Source of the DNA: Chloroflexota bacterium
Lineage (GTDB): Bacteria > Chloroflexota > Dehalococcoidia > Lucifugimonadales > Australimonadaceae
Reading direction: 5' to 3'
Assembly (NCBI GenBank): GCA_028874795.1
Contig: JAPPHT010000056.1
Coordinates: 1 to 64,000, forward strand
Length of the DNA: 64,000 nt
Under the pieces are notes generated by a model. It saw only the letters and a program-made list of their open reading frames with translations, made no database searches and was not told where the DNA came from. Within the stretch, counting starts at the first letter, position 1; each line of letters begins with the position of its first letter. Shown in pieces: positions 1 to 8,945 of the stretch. The position numbers and the translations under genes are program-made.

Positions 1-300
1 CCGTCTTCCCTCTTCGACAGAGCTGATTCCTCTGTACACGTCCATGACACCACGGGAAGACCGCGGATCGCCACGCGCCATAACGGGTGTCATGCATGAC
101 ACTGCCCAGGAGTGGATGAGGTCCTGCCCAAGGGAAACCCGGCATCTTCGTCGAGCAGGTCCTCGGTGTCATGGCAATTGTTGGCGCCGGTTCGAAAACG
201 CACTGGTGCTGACAGCTAGCACGCGGACACGCAACCGCTACTGGCCACGCTCGCGTTGACAGAACAGGAGGGTGGGGATTGGCGTGGACGTGTTAGGTTC
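1..300. other. No supported gene at the left edge
   Basis: Short open frames exist here, but none has a convincing Shine-Dalgarno site, a domain or a recognisable composition. I see no repeat or RNA gene in this stretch. It may be the flank of a gene lying beyond the window. Confidence 0.5.
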
Positions 301-399
301 TGGCGGAGAGTAGCGGAGTCGAACCGCAACGCCGGGTTATCCCCCCCCGGCGCTCTGAGGGGTTTCATCCCTTGCCCTGTCCAACGGGTAACACTCTCC
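301..399 (-). tRNA. Class II tRNA-like gene, anticodon GAA, possible 8/4 acceptor/T-stem (allo-tRNA candidate)
   Basis: On the minus strand this 99-nt segment folds as a tRNA with an encoded 3' CCA. The acceptor strands are GGAGAGTG and TACTCTCC, 8 bp with a terminal G-T wobble. The T-arm is GCGG-TTCGACT-CCGC. The D-arm is CCC-GTTGGACA-GGG and keeps the loop GG. A long variable arm (CGCCGGG/CCCGGCG, 7 bp) marks class II. The anticodon loop is ATGAAAC, which gives U33, anticodon GAA and A37. The discriminator is G. The acceptor and G73 resemble tRNA-Ser, but GAA would read Phe codons and normal tRNA-Phe is class I. Counted as 7/5 instead, the T-stem would carry a T-T mismatch. Natural 8/4 'allo-tRNAs' with serine identity are known. 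This could be one, or a decayed tRNA-Ser. The top pair of the anticodon stem is A-C. Confidence 0.65.
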
Positions 400-506
400 T
401 CGCATCAGGCGACTCCGGTCCTCCCGGCCGGAGCTCATAGGGGTATGTAATGGGCGGATAGTAGGCGTGGGCGAGGAGCGGATGGGGCGGGTGTCGACTG
501 CGTTCG

Positions 507-1514
507 TCATTCCCGCAACGGCGGGAAGGTGAATTCACATTCGAAGTGCAACACCTGGTCTAGGACCTCGGCCGGAGTCCGATAGCCGAGGCACTTGCGC
601 GGCGTATTGTTGTAGGACTGCACGAGCTCTGCAAACTGCTCGTCCGTCACGGTGACCAGGTCAGTCTTCCGTGGCAGCATCCGGCGCATCCTTCCGATCG
701 CATTCTCCACACCTCCCTTCTGCCACGGAGCGTGGGTGTCACAGAAGAAGGTCTCCATCCCAAGCGCGTGCAACTCGTGGTGCCGCGCGAACTCCGTCCC
801 GTTGTCGAACGTCACCGTTCGGCGCAGTTGCGGCGGGAACCTCCCCAATGCCACCGACATCACACGGGCAATCGGCCCCGAGGCCTTTCCTGGAGGACGC
901 ACCGCAATCAGCACCCGCGAATGCCGCTCATGCAGCGTCAACACCGCCTGGCCGTAGGTACTGAACAGCATCAGGTCCGCCTCCCAGTGCCCGGGCTCTC
1001 GCCGGTCTGCTGCCGATGCAGGCCGCTCCGAGAGCGGTCGACGCAGGGTGATGAACGAAGCCGGACTGCCTCCCCCGCGCCCGCGCCGACCCCGCTTCGA
1101 CTTCCCTCGCGGCAGATAGTGGCGCCACGTGTAGTCCTTCGTCCGTCTGATCTGCCCGTAGATGAACCGGTAGATGCTCTCATGGGAGATGACGCGTCTG
1201 CCTTTCACCAAGGCGAGCCGGTTCACGACTTCCTCCGGCGACCACCCTCTCCCAAGGGCGGCAAGCACCTCTTCTCGCAGAGGACCATCACGCTCCAGCC
1301 GTGCTCCGCTCCAACGACGGGCTCGCGCCTGCTGTTCTGCATACCGTGGCTGATAGCCATCCCTCTTCGACCTGTTTCGCTTCAGTTCCCGAGCAACCGT
1401 CGATGGCGCGCGATCCAGAGCTGCAGCGATTTGCCGGACCGAGTGTCCCTCGGCCTGTAAACGGGCAATCTCGCACCGCTCTTCAATGGAGACCTGCTGA
1501 TAACGCTTTCCCAT
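507..1514 (-). CDS. IS30-family transposase
   Basis: A 335-aa DDE transposase that would cut and rejoin the element ends. The N-terminal helix-turn-helix contains EERCEIARLQAEGHSVRQIA and then APSTVAREL, typical of the IS30 family. The catalytic core includes HWEADLM, TFDNGTEF and GVENAIGRMRR, supplying the DD(E) residues. Length is normal for the family. The frame does not stop inside the element: it reads through the terminal inverted repeat and ends at 507-509 in the flanking palindromic repeat, so the last residues (about FPPLRE) come from target DNA. It may be active, since I see no frameshift. Confidence 0.93.
   Translation of the reverse strand: MGKRYQQVSIEERCEIARLQAEGHSVRQIAAALDRAPSTVARELKRNRSKRDGYQPRYAEQQARARRWSGARLERDGPLREEVLAALGRGWSPEEVVNRLALVKGRRVISHESIYRFIYGQIRRTKDYTWRHYLPRGKSKRGRRGRGGGSPASFITLRRPLSERPASAADRREPGHWEADLMLFSTYGQAVLTLHERHSRVLIAVRPPGKASGPIARVMSVALGRFPPQLRRTVTFDNGTEFARHHELHALGMETFFCDTHAPWQKGGVENAIGRMRRMLPRKTDLVTVTDEQFAELVQSYNNTPRKCLGYRTPAEVLDQVLHFECEFTFPPLRE
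531..555 (+). repeat. Left inverted repeat of the IS30 element
   Basis: Imperfect terminal inverted repeat partner of 1531-1555. It also encodes residues near the transposase C-terminus, because the coding frame runs out through this end. Confidence 0.85.
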
Positions 1515-1530
1515 GGCAACACCCTAATGA

Positions 1531-1555
1531 GGTGTTGCACTTCGTTTGTGAACTT
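1531..1555 (-). repeat. Right inverted repeat of the IS30 element
   Basis: Inverted copy of 531-555. It lies just upstream of the transposase start and probably overlaps its promoter region. Confidence 0.85.
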
Positions 1556-1765
1556 AGGGAATCTAGGGTGCGCGGGCAGCGCACGCGGTGGGGTATGGGA
1601 AGCGGGGGCGCCTTGTGTGCCGCTTCTGGATGCTCCCCTACGTACCCCTATCAGCCCGGCCGGAGCCGCTCTTTGTTTCGTCGCCAAGTGCGCGCAGCGC
1701 GTGTATCATACTTGGCCAACTAAAGCGCATCCGTCCCTACTCCCCCTAACGATGGGAGTTCTCTC

Positions 1766-4700
1766 ATGACTCACGCCCGTCCGCACCTGTTCCACGTCCT
1801 CTGGGTCGTCCCGCTGGCGCTCATAGGCGCCTTCGCGCTCATGTTTTCAGCGAGTGCGCAGGACGCGCCACCACCGCCTACGCCCACCCCTGCGCCATCA
1901 GGGTTGCCCGACCCCACTCCCACACCCCAACCAGGTGCCCCCGTCACTCCTGAACCTGACCATGCGGAAGGGGCTTCCGGTACGGTTCCCAGCCTGTCCA
2001 TCACCCCCTATGCCAGCGATGTAAACGAAGGAACGACGCTCTACTTCAGGATCGCAGCCAGTTCTGCGCCGACTTCCAACCTCCAGGTGCGTGTCCACGT
2101 ATGGCAGAGCGGCTCGTTCCTATCAGGCTCCGTTCCGCGGGAAGTCACCCTTGCAAGAGGCCAGACCACCGCATGGGTGATCCTGAGCACGTCCGACGAT
2201 GCGGTCGATGAGCCGGATGGCAGGGTCGCCGTATACCTGTTCAGCGGCACCGGCTACACCGTAGGCAGCCCTTCGGTTGCGTCTACGATAGTCAGAGACA
2301 ACGACGCGTCCGAAAAGCCCACCGTCACGATCGCTAAGTACGGGAGTGCTGTCACCGAAGGGCAGAGCGCCTACTTCCGGATCAACGCTGACAAGGCTCC
2401 TACCGCGAACCTCAGCATCAGGGTGAGCGTGCGGCAGAGCGGACGATTCCTGACGGGGACCATTCCCGCCTCGATTACTCTCCGCAGTGGGTCGAAGACA
2501 GCGTGGATCATCCTGCGGACGCACGACGATGCGGTCGACGAGCTCGATGGCTACGTCGTCGCTACCCTGCTGACGGGCAGCGGGTACACAGTAGGCTCCC
2601 CGCGCACGGATAGGATCGTCATCAGGGATAACGACGAGACCGCGACCCCTACTCCTACTCCCACCCCCACACCGACGCCTACTCCTACCCCCACACCCAG
2701 GCCCACAAATACGCCAACACCGACCCCGACATGGACTCCCACGCCCACGCCGACATGGACTCCGACCCCGACGCCGACGGGTGGTACCGATCCCACGAAT
2801 ACGCCGACCCCGACCCCCACTGCCACGCCCACGCCGACCGCGACTCCGATGCCAGTGGCCACCACGCCAACAGACCCCTGCGTCACCGCCCTCGAGGTAA
2901 CTGACGACGAGGTGGAACGGAGCGGGCGGTGGGCGGCTTCCTGTGGGTCGGCGAACAGAAATCAAGCCTATGCCCACTTCTACACCTTCTCCCTCCTTGC
3001 GGAAGGGTTCGTCCGCATAGACCTCACGTCCAACATAGACACCTACATGTACCTCCTGAAAGGCGCGGGGAAGGATGGCGTGGTCGAAACCAAGGATGAC
3101 GACGGCGGTACCGGCCGCAACTCCCGCATCGAACGGCTCCTGCCAGCCGGCGCGTATACCATCGAAGCGACGACGTTCGCTAGGGGAAAGGCTGGCGCAT
3201 TCAACCTCTCCGTCCAACCCTCTCCACCGCCTGAGGTGGCCATTGCCGCCGATAAGTCATCCCCCGCCAAGGGAGACGATGTTGTCCTCACTGCGGAGAT
3301 TAACAACCCGCTTCCGGGCCGAACGCCGACCTATAGATGGGAAGAGCAGAACGGAGATGCGTGGAAGACGATCACCACCGCCACCGGCAACACCTATGGC
3401 GTGAGTTCGGAGGTTGCTGCTGTCCGCACCTTCCGGGTCACAGTGGACTACTCTGCCCTTAAGATCATGGCCTCGGACACTGTGGTGGTCGTATGGGACG
3501 AGTGGCAGATATTCACTGGGCTGCTAGACACCCTCGTGTCCGGAGTGTTCGATCCCCCTGCAATGGACAGTGCCGTCATCGATGACACACCGACCCCAAG
3601 CGTCATGTATAAGACGGCTGAGTCGGCGCTGGTGAACTGCGTCAACACGGCCCTTGGGACGACCACTTACAAGACGCTAGCGGGTGTCATGGGCTCATAC
3701 ACGGGAGACAGGATAGCCACCGTGGACGGCTGCGGCCTCGACAAGCAGCTCAAGGCGATGCAGGAGGCGTTCAAGATGCAACTGACTCAGGCTGCTGGAG
3801 AGTCCACGACCCTCTCCAGCCAGCTCTTGGCAACCGAACGCGGCCAGTTGTTCAAGGAGAACGTGGCGGACCCTGCCTTTATCCAACTCATCACAGCCCT
3901 GATAGTCGCTCAGCCTCCAAGCAGTGGTGCCTCAGACTCTGTGGTGGGTGGAGATGTGGCCGTCCCGACTGGCCTGGGCTGCTTGAAGAACGCGGGGGAA
4001 GACAATAGGCAGTTGCGGTATGGTGCGCTCAACTGCATGCTCTTTGGGACTCCTCACGATTTCTGGGTGAAATTGGCGAAGAATGAAGGCACCTCCCGCA
4101 ATGACTATATGAAGGCCTTCTGCACGGCCAATCCGCAGTGGGCTAAGGAATGCGAGACGGGCAAGGAACAGTACTCGTGGATAGGGTACGGTGACCTGAT
4201 ATGTTCACCGTGGCAGTTGTGGCGCACGGGCGTTACGCCCAGGGAGTTCCTGCCCGCCTGCCTCAAACACGACCTGGCTTGGAACGGCCTACAGGGGATC
4301 GAGGGAGAGAAGGATAAAGAGCTCGATTCCGCATGGTCGCCGCGGAACAAGTTCCTCGCGGATGCGCAGTTCCTCATCGACAACCTGTGCCCCATGAAGG
4401 TCGGCGAGGAACGCAAGGAGTGCATCGCCAAGAACTCCGATTACTGGTCACTCGTGGGCAAGCTGCAATGGGGCATAACGTGGCTGGGGCCCAACTTGTT
4501 CATTCCATTCAGTTCTGCCTCGCTGGCAACGGCGGCCGTAGTCGCCAACAACGCTTGGCCTGTCACCACACAGGACATCGCACACGCGAGAGACGATCTG
4601 CGCTTCCTGCCGTGTGATGTCCCCAAGGTCAGCGGGGTTCGGGTGGTCGCGGACGGAGGCAGGCGCACAGTCCAGACGGATGAGTTGAAGTTGACGATGG

Positions 4701-4897
4701 GGTGCGTCGACGACATCGAGATCGAGCGGTACGTGTGGTGCTGGAGGTACGGGGGGCTCATATCGTGGCAGGCATGTGGGACGGAGCCTACCCGCAGTAG
4801 GTTCATCTTGACCACGCCCAAGCTTGAGAGCGTCCGCCTATTCCCTGCTGAAACCGTCTGGGCGTGGTTGAAGCAGTATTATGAGCAGAGGTTCTAA
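1766..4897 (+). CDS. Large secreted mosaic protein: Calx-beta-like repeats, Thr-Pro linker, PPC-like domain, phospholipase A2-like region
   Basis: 1043 aa, started by ATG with GGGAG 9 nt upstream. A signal peptide covers about residues 1-32 (hydrophobic core, then SASAQ). Two Calx-beta-like repeats follow (about 70-165 and 190-285; both carry E-G-..-YFRI and DDAVDE). A low-complexity Thr-Pro linker spans about 292-367. A pre-peptidase C-terminal-like beta domain (about 370-487, [15 protein letters not shown]) and an Ig-like segment come next. Around residues 745-900 a Cys-rich region contains CLKHDLAW, resembling the Cys-x-x-His-Asp core of prokaryotic phospholipase A2. Expected location is extracellular or cell-surface. 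The beta and linker domains are clear in style; enzymatic activity is inference. Confidence 0.8.
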   Translation: MTHARPHLFHVLWVVPLALIGAFALMFSASAQDAPPPPTPTPAPSGLPDPTPTPQPGAPVTPEPDHAEGASGTVPSLSITPYASDVNEGTTLYFRIAASSAPTSNLQVRVHVWQSGSFLSGSVPREVTLARGQTTAWVILSTSDDAVDEPDGRVAVYLFSGTGYTVGSPSVASTIVRDNDASEKPTVTIAKYGSAVTEGQSAYFRINADKAPTANLSIRVSVRQSGRFLTGTIPASITLRSGSKTAWIILRTHDDAVDELDGYVVATLLTGSGYTVGSPRTDRIVIRDNDETATPTPTPTPTPTPTPTPTPRPTNTPTPTPTWTPTPTPTWTPTPTPTGGTDPTNTPTPTPTATPTPTATPMPVATTPTDPCVTALEVTDDEVERSGRWAASCGSANRNQAYAHFYTFSLLAEGFVRIDLTSNIDTYMYLLKGAGKDGVVETKDDDGGTGRNSRIERLLPAGAYTIEATTFARGKAGAFNLSVQPSPPPEVAIAADKSSPAKGDDVVLTAEINNPLPGRTPTYRWEEQNGDAWKTITTATGNTYGVSSEVAAVRTFRVTVDYSALKIMASDTVVVVWDEWQIFTGLLDTLVSGVFDPPAMDSAVIDDTPTPSVMYKTAESALVNCVNTALGTTTYKTLAGVMGSYTGDRIATVDGCGLDKQLKAMQEAFKMQLTQAAGESTTLSSQLLATERGQLFKENVADPAFIQLITALIVAQPPSSGASDSVVGGDVAVPTGLGCLKNAGEDNRQLRYGALNCMLFGTPHDFWVKLAKNEGTSRNDYMKAFCTANPQWAKECETGKEQYSWIGYGDLICSPWQLWRTGVTPREFLPACLKHDLAWNGLQGIEGEKDKELDSAWSPRNKFLADAQFLIDNLCPMKVGEERKECIAKNSDYWSLVGKLQWGITWLGPNLFIPFSSASLATAAVVANNAWPVTTQDIAHARDDLRFLPCDVPKVSGVRVVADGGRRTVQTDELKLTMGCVDDIEIERYVWCWRYGGLISWQACGTEPTRSRFILTTPKLESVRLFPAETVWAWLKQYYEQRF

Positions 4898-5339
4898 AGG
4901 CATGGACTCCGCCATAGCTGTTCTGAGTTTAGTGCACTGCCTGCATACGGTGCTCTTGCTGCCTTTGACGGTGCTCTGGTCGCTGTGGCAGTTGGTTTCA
5001 ATGGACTCGGAGTCACTCCCCAACCCAGAGCGAATGGCAGTGGATGTGCATAGGGTTTGGGTGCTTTCACCCATGCTGGGTGCCACGCTCGCCGCAACGA
5101 TGGCATTCATTGGCGTGAGCGAGCATGGCGTGAACGAGGAGTTCGTTTACATACTCGCCTATACCTTGCTTCTCGTGCCGATCTCCGCGTCCTGGTTATG
5201 GTCGCGGCGCAGGAGCTCTCCCTTCACCGAGGCGAGCATCGATAAGGTGCGGGCTGCTCACTTCGGAGTGTCCCTATGGACGGTGTGCGTCCTGGGCCTG
5301 ACGCTCGTATGGTGGAGAAACGCGCTGACGGGATTCTGA
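4881..5339 (+). CDS. Small integral membrane protein, unknown function
   Basis: About 152 aa with three or four hydrophobic helices, near residues 12-38, 58-78, 90-108 and 128-148. It overlaps the 3' end of the preceding secreted-protein gene by 17 nt, so the two are probably cotranscribed. An alternative start at 4902 gives a slightly shorter protein. I recognise no family. Confidence 0.6.
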   Translation: MSRGSKGMDSAIAVLSLVHCLHTVLLLPLTVLWSLWQLVSMDSESLPNPERMAVDVHRVWVLSPMLGATLAATMAFIGVSEHGVNEEFVYILAYTLLLVPISASWLWSRRRSSPFTEASIDKVRAAHFGVSLWTVCVLGLTLVWWRNALTGF

Positions 5340-5367
5340 AAGCACAGGGAGTATTCCCGCGGAAATA

Positions 5368-5397
5368 AACGCTCTCCCTGGGAGAGGGGAGAGCGTT
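5368..5397. terminator. Hairpin between convergent genes
   Basis: A perfect 10-bp stem (AACGCTCTCC/GGAGAGCGTT) with a 10-nt loop lies between converging genes and touches the stop codon of the minus-strand lipoprotein. There is no clear T-tract, so it is a possible bidirectional terminator. The inner sequence resembles the window's 'gggagagg' repeat family. Confidence 0.5.
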
Positions 5398-5731
5398 ACC
5401 GCAATCCTCGGCACAGCGCAGCTGCGACGTCCAACGCTTCCATCGCGATCGTGGAACCGCCGACAGGCAGTTCGATGCCGCGCCGCGCGGAGCGGAGCGC
5501 GTCGGCGATCGGACCCGGGTAGACCTCCAGATCGGAATCGGAGAGCGTCTCAAGGAGTTCGCGAGCCTCGCGCAACGCCCTCTCCCCGTCGGTGTCTGCC
5601 CAGTCGTCAATCTCGATGATCTGGTCGCACAAGTCTGGTTCGGGAGTAGGCGTGGGCGTCGGTGCCCAAGAGCACGCTGCCAGCGCCATGATTGCCGTCA
5701 TCACCATGAGTACTGGGGTCGCCTGCTTCAT
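5396..5731 (-). CDS. Small lipoprotein, unknown function
   Basis: 111 aa. The N-terminus has a lipoprotein signal ending in ALAAC, so Cys20 would be lipidated, followed by a short Thr-Pro linker (PTPTPTPEP) typical of surface lipoproteins in this genome. The mature part is helical and charged with two Cys residues (CDQII and LCRGL) that could form a disulfide. GGAGG lies just upstream of the ATG. No family recognised. Confidence 0.65.
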   Translation of the reverse strand: MKQATPVLMVMTAIMALAACSWAPTPTPTPEPDLCDQIIEIDDWADTDGERALREARELLETLSDSDLEVYPGPIADALRSARRGIELPVGGSTIAMEALDVAAALCRGLR

Positions 5732-6215
5732 CAGTCCTCCAATGGTCCTTCGATGTGCGTCTCGATGCGGTGCCTTATACCGAGTAGGCGCCCCTTGTCA
5801 ATCAAGCGTGGTCTTTTGACCCACGATTGACACCCTCGACGGGTCAGAGCCTGACGGAGAGCACACATCATCGACGGCGAGAACTGGAGATGAATCCTGT
5901 AGGGAGGGAGATGCACGCGTTGCGCGCCCTCGTGGCGATGTCGTTCCTCGACGCGCTGGAGTTGGCATCCGTGTCGAGGATGGGCGCGCGAACGATACAC
6001 GTGCGGTAAGCGCCCTGAAGCGCACTGGGCTGGTCGACGCCGTTGACACCACCGGCCTGAAAACCTATCTTGAACAAAAGATCTCAAACCTCACCCCGAG
6101 AAGTGCTCTTCGATGGGGGATTCTGAAGGCAGGACTCCGGTAATGGAGGCCTAATAGCCTTCGATATAATCAGACAAGAGAGGCTGAAGACTTTGCTGCT
6201 GCAGGAGGCAGGTCA
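5732..6215. other. Intergenic region with a promoter-like -10
   Basis: About 480 bp without a convincing gene; the short frames lack good ribosome sites. A perfect TATAAT at 6165-6170 lies 46 bp before the next plus-strand start and may be its -10 element, but no good -35 is visible. Confidence 0.4.
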
Positions 6216-6728
6216 TTGAGAATAGTCGCACAACTCGGAAACGCCTTGCAGAATTGGCGCAAGAGTCGGCCAAGGTTGGAGATAGAAGAGAGCGCAACGT
6301 GGTTCCTTCTGCTCTTTGCCTATGCGCATGGTCTCACTGCGGAGGGACTAGGCTTCAAAATGGTCGGGATAATCCCACAAGCCACCGCTCCTCAGGTGAC
6401 TCTCATAATGACCTTGTTCTGTCTGATTGTCTCGATTGTGGTTCTTATTGAGCCACTCCTGCCTCGCAAAGTACGGACTTGCACAAAAGGGGCTAGATCT
6501 TCGCCATCCGGCCAGTGTTTTCGCGGCATGAGTGTCTTCTTTGCCTTTGCTCTGGGCATGGTGACTGGCCTTAATCTCCTTGTGGACAAAGTCCCCGCAA
6601 TGTCTTGGCTAATAGTATTGGTACTCTATGTGGGATTCTTGATCTTCGTCATACTAGGGATCAAACTTTTCGCGTTCGCAGTGATTGGATACTGGCAGAT
6701 AGTTCGATCTAACGAAGGTTCCAATTGA
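6216..6728 (+). CDS. Membrane protein, unknown function
   Basis: 170 aa with four hydrophobic segments (about 30-48, 60-82, 103-122, 128-160). The start is TTG, chosen because a strong AGGAGG (6203-6208) sits 7 nt upstream. Base composition is less GC-rich than the surrounding catabolic genes, which suggests acquired DNA next to the serine recombinase. No family recognised. Confidence 0.6.
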   Translation: MRIVAQLGNALQNWRKSRPRLEIEESATWFLLLFAYAHGLTAEGLGFKMVGIIPQATAPQVTLIMTLFCLIVSIVVLIEPLLPRKVRTCTKGARSSPSGQCFRGMSVFFAFALGMVTGLNLLVDKVPAMSWLIVLVLYVGFLIFVILGIKLFAFAVIGYWQIVRSNEGSN

Positions 6729-6974
6729 GGATGAATCTGTGCCATATATCGTGGATGATAGTCGAGCAACCGGAGGCCAAGGAGTTGCAGCGGATAGTAG
6801 TGTGGCGGCAGTCGGGTAGGATACCCCAAGTATCGCAGACCTCTATTCGACACTGACACATGGCTGTTGACGGCCTCGCCTCGAATGTCCCACAGTAGAC
6901 GTATGGCGGATAGGCCACGGCAGAACCGGATAGAAGCGAACAACATCGAAAGAACGCACAAGGAGGGAATGGCC

Positions 6975-8945
6975 ATGAACGGGAAGAGCATGCACACGCC
7001 CGCAGCCGTCTACGCGAGAGTCTCCAGCGAACGCCAGGACGTGGACCTCTCCGTCGCCGCCCAGTTGCGCGCCCTCCGGGAGTACGCTGAGCGCAACGGC
7101 TTCATCATCGTCCGCCAGTACGTCGACGAGGCCGAGAGCGGACGCGTCGCAGACCGGCCACAGTTCCGCCGCATGATCGACGAGGGCGGCAGGGCCAACT
7201 CGCCCTTCGAGGTCATCCTCGTCTGGAAGTTCAGCAGGTTCACGCGCAAGCGCGAGCACGCCGTCGCCTTCAAGTCGATGCTCCGCAAGAAGGGCATTCG
7301 CGTCGTCTCCATCACCGAGCACGCCGACGACACCCCTACCGGCAAGCTGATGGAGGCCATCATCGAGTCCGTCGACGAATTCTACAGCGAGAACTTGGCG
7401 CAGGAGGTCTTGCGGGGGATGCGTGAGTCGGCCTCACGCGGGTTCTGGATGCCCATGCTCGCCCCCTACGGCTACAAGAAGGTGCACGTCCAGGACGGGG
7501 CGAAGAAGCGGCCCAAGCTGGAGCTGGACCCGCCCGCCGATGCGGTGGTCCGCCGCATGTTCGACATGGCGCTGCACGGCTCCTCGACCCTCGACATCGC
7601 CAAGGCCCTCAACGCGGACGGCGTGCAGAGCCCGTTCGGGACCAAGTGGCTGAAGGCCACCATCTACCGGATGCTCTCCAACGAGGTGTACACGGGCACG
7701 CTCGTGTGGGGCAAGAAGGCGAAGGACAACGTGCCCCCGGTGCGTGTGGAGGACGCCTTTCCGGCCATCGTCACTGCGCAGGAGTTCAAGCGGACTGCGC
7801 GGCTGCTGGGCTCCCGCGCGCCTGGGAGCGTGCATCCGAGACGCATCGCCAGCCCGTACCTGCTGAGCGGGCTGCTGAAGTGCGAGGCGTGCGGGAGGGC
7901 GCTGTCGGCGTCCGAGTCGGGCCGGGGTAGGTACACCTACTACGTTTGCCACTCGCTGCTGAACCGGGGGAAGGGGACGTGCGCGACGCCGAGACTGAGC
8001 GCGAAGCGGTTCGAGCGCCTGATCGTGGAGCAGATACGCGAGCACATCCTGACCGAGAGCAACATGCGCGACCTCGTACGGATGGTGAACGAGGAGATGG
8101 ACAGTGTGATTGCGGGTGAGCGTGAGCGGTTGGAGGCAGCTGAGCTGGAGCTGCGGGAGGTCCGGCAGCGGATGGACCGGCTGTGGCAGCTGGTGGAGAA
8201 GACGGAGATGACTGTGGAGGACATCCTTCCGCGCATCCGTCACCACCAAAAGAACCAGGAGCGGTTGGAACGTGCTGCGGATGAGGCTCGGGTGGAGTTG
8301 GATGCGCGGCTGGCGGGGGTGCAGGACGCCGAGGTGGTCGCGGCGTATGCGCGCGAGATGGGTGAGTGGCTGCTGGAGAGTGGCCTTGCGGAGACGAAGG
8401 CCTTTCTGCGGACGTTCGTGAAGCAGATCGTCGTGAGGGCCGGCCGTGCGACGATCCACTACGCGGTGCCGACGCCGGAGGACAGTCCGATAGGGGGTGC
8501 GGACGTTGCGGAGGTCACGCTGGGGCTTCGATTTATGAAATCGGTATCGTCAGGGGAGCCTGTCGAACCACCTGACCCTGTCGAAGGGCCTGCGCCTGTT
8601 CCCTCCACCTCGCCCTCTGGGAGAGGTCGCCGCGCAGCGGCGGGTGAGGGTAGCCCTGGCGCCTCCTCCGGATATTGCAGAGCGGGCAGCGGCGCGACCC
8701 CGTACAGGTCGTGCTCATCGAGCACCTCCAGCCCTTCGCGCAGCGCGTTGAACTGCAACGTCAGCGGCTCGACGTCCTCCTCCAGCAGCCGCAACCCTGC
8801 TACCTTCGCCAACCCCCGACACTCATCCGGCGTGATGTCAGCCATCGCTCAGCTCCTTCGCTATTCCGTCGTTCCTGCGAAGGCAGGAACCTCGCCCCCC
8901 AGTCCCGTCATTCCCGCACAGGCGGGAATCCTAGGCGACCGCTAG
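6975..8945 (+). CDS. Large serine recombinase (resolvase/integrase), C-terminus extended through repeats
   Basis: Site-specific recombinase of the large serine class. The ATG at 6975 is preferred over earlier starts because AGGAGGG at 6961-6967 is 7 nt upstream. The N-terminal resolvase domain has AVYARVSSERQ, containing the catalytic serine. The recombinase domain (about 150-260) has APYGYKKVHV, and a zinc ribbon follows (CEACGRALS ... YYVCHS ... GTCATPR, about 295-335), then a long coiled coil (about 345-430). The family-like part ends near 8540 (TLGLRFMKSV). The remaining 130 or so residues are translated repeat sequence plus antisense of the GatC-like gene, so the natural stop was probably lost. 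No att sites identified. Confidence 0.9.
   Translation: MNGKSMHTPAAVYARVSSERQDVDLSVAAQLRALREYAERNGFIIVRQYVDEAESGRVADRPQFRRMIDEGGRANSPFEVILVWKFSRFTRKREHAVAFKSMLRKKGIRVVSITEHADDTPTGKLMEAIIESVDEFYSENLAQEVLRGMRESASRGFWMPMLAPYGYKKVHVQDGAKKRPKLELDPPADAVVRRMFDMALHGSSTLDIAKALNADGVQSPFGTKWLKATIYRMLSNEVYTGTLVWGKKAKDNVPPVRVEDAFPAIVTAQEFKRTARLLGSRAPGSVHPRRIASPYLLSGLLKCEACGRALSASESGRGRYTYYVCHSLLNRGKGTCATPRLSAKRFERLIVEQIREHILTESNMRDLVRMVNEEMDSVIAGERERLEAAELELREVRQRMDRLWQLVEKTEMTVEDILPRIRHHQKNQERLERAADEARVELDARLAGVQDAEVVAAYAREMGEWLLESGLAETKAFLRTFVKQIVVRAGRATIHYAVPTPEDSPIGGADVAEVTLGLRFMKSVSSGEPVEPPDPVEGPAPVPSTSPSGRGRRAAAGEGSPGASSGYCRAGSGATPYRSCSSSTSSPSRSALNCNVSGSTSSSSSRNPATFANPRHSSGVMSAIAQLLRYSVVPAKAGTSPPSPVIPAQAGILGDR
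8459..8845 (-). CDS. GatC/AtzG-like small protein with repeat-derived C-terminus
   Basis: 128 aa. The first 63 or so residues (LAKVAGLRLLEEDVEPL ... FNALREGLEVLDEHDL) resemble the helical GatC/AtzG-type accessory subunits that support amidase partners. A typical site (AAGGAG) precedes the ATG. From about residue 64 the frame enters translated repeat DNA (PAAARRPLPEGEVEGT) and then the antisense of the recombinase 3' end, so the original C-terminus seems replaced. No amidase gene is adjacent. It may be a truncated relic. Confidence 0.5.
   Translation of the reverse strand: MADITPDECRGLAKVAGLRLLEEDVEPLTLQFNALREGLEVLDEHDLYGVAPLPALQYPEEAPGLPSPAAARRPLPEGEVEGTGAGPSTGSGGSTGSPDDTDFINRSPSVTSATSAPPIGLSSGVGTA
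8560..8660. repeat. Repeat family B ('cctcgccctctgggagaggt...gggtgaggg')
   Basis: A composite short repeat with the GGGAGAGG motif shared by many sites in the window (for example 10150-10280, 15470-15500, 26640-26680, 57080-57115). It underlies the translated tails of both the recombinase and the antisense GatC-like gene. Confidence 0.7.

Larger units (their letters stand above)
529..1555. mobile_element. IS30-family insertion sequence, about 1.03 kb
   Basis: The element is bounded by imperfect inverted repeats at about 531-555 and 1531-1555. They match at roughly 21 of 25 positions, with the inner 14 bases identical (CGAAGTGCAACACC). The 5-bp sequence GGGAA occurs just outside both ends and may include the target duplication, though IS30 elements usually duplicate 2-3 bp. 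The outer flanks are the two halves of the genome's 'CATTCCCGC...GCGGGAATC' repeat, so the element appears to have landed in a palindrome. IS30-family elements are known to favour palindromic targets. Confidence 0.85.

Noticed and set aside
44-259. 71-codon plus-strand frame at the left end
   Set aside because: No ribosome site, no domain, composition resembling non-coding sequence.
301-399. Selenocysteine tRNA
   Set aside because: The size and long arm fit, but the anticodon loop reads GAA, not TCA, and the D-stem is only 3 bp.
2551-2886. Val/Gly-rich minus-strand frame
   Set aside because: Antisense of the Thr-Pro linker in the secreted protein; low-complexity artefact.
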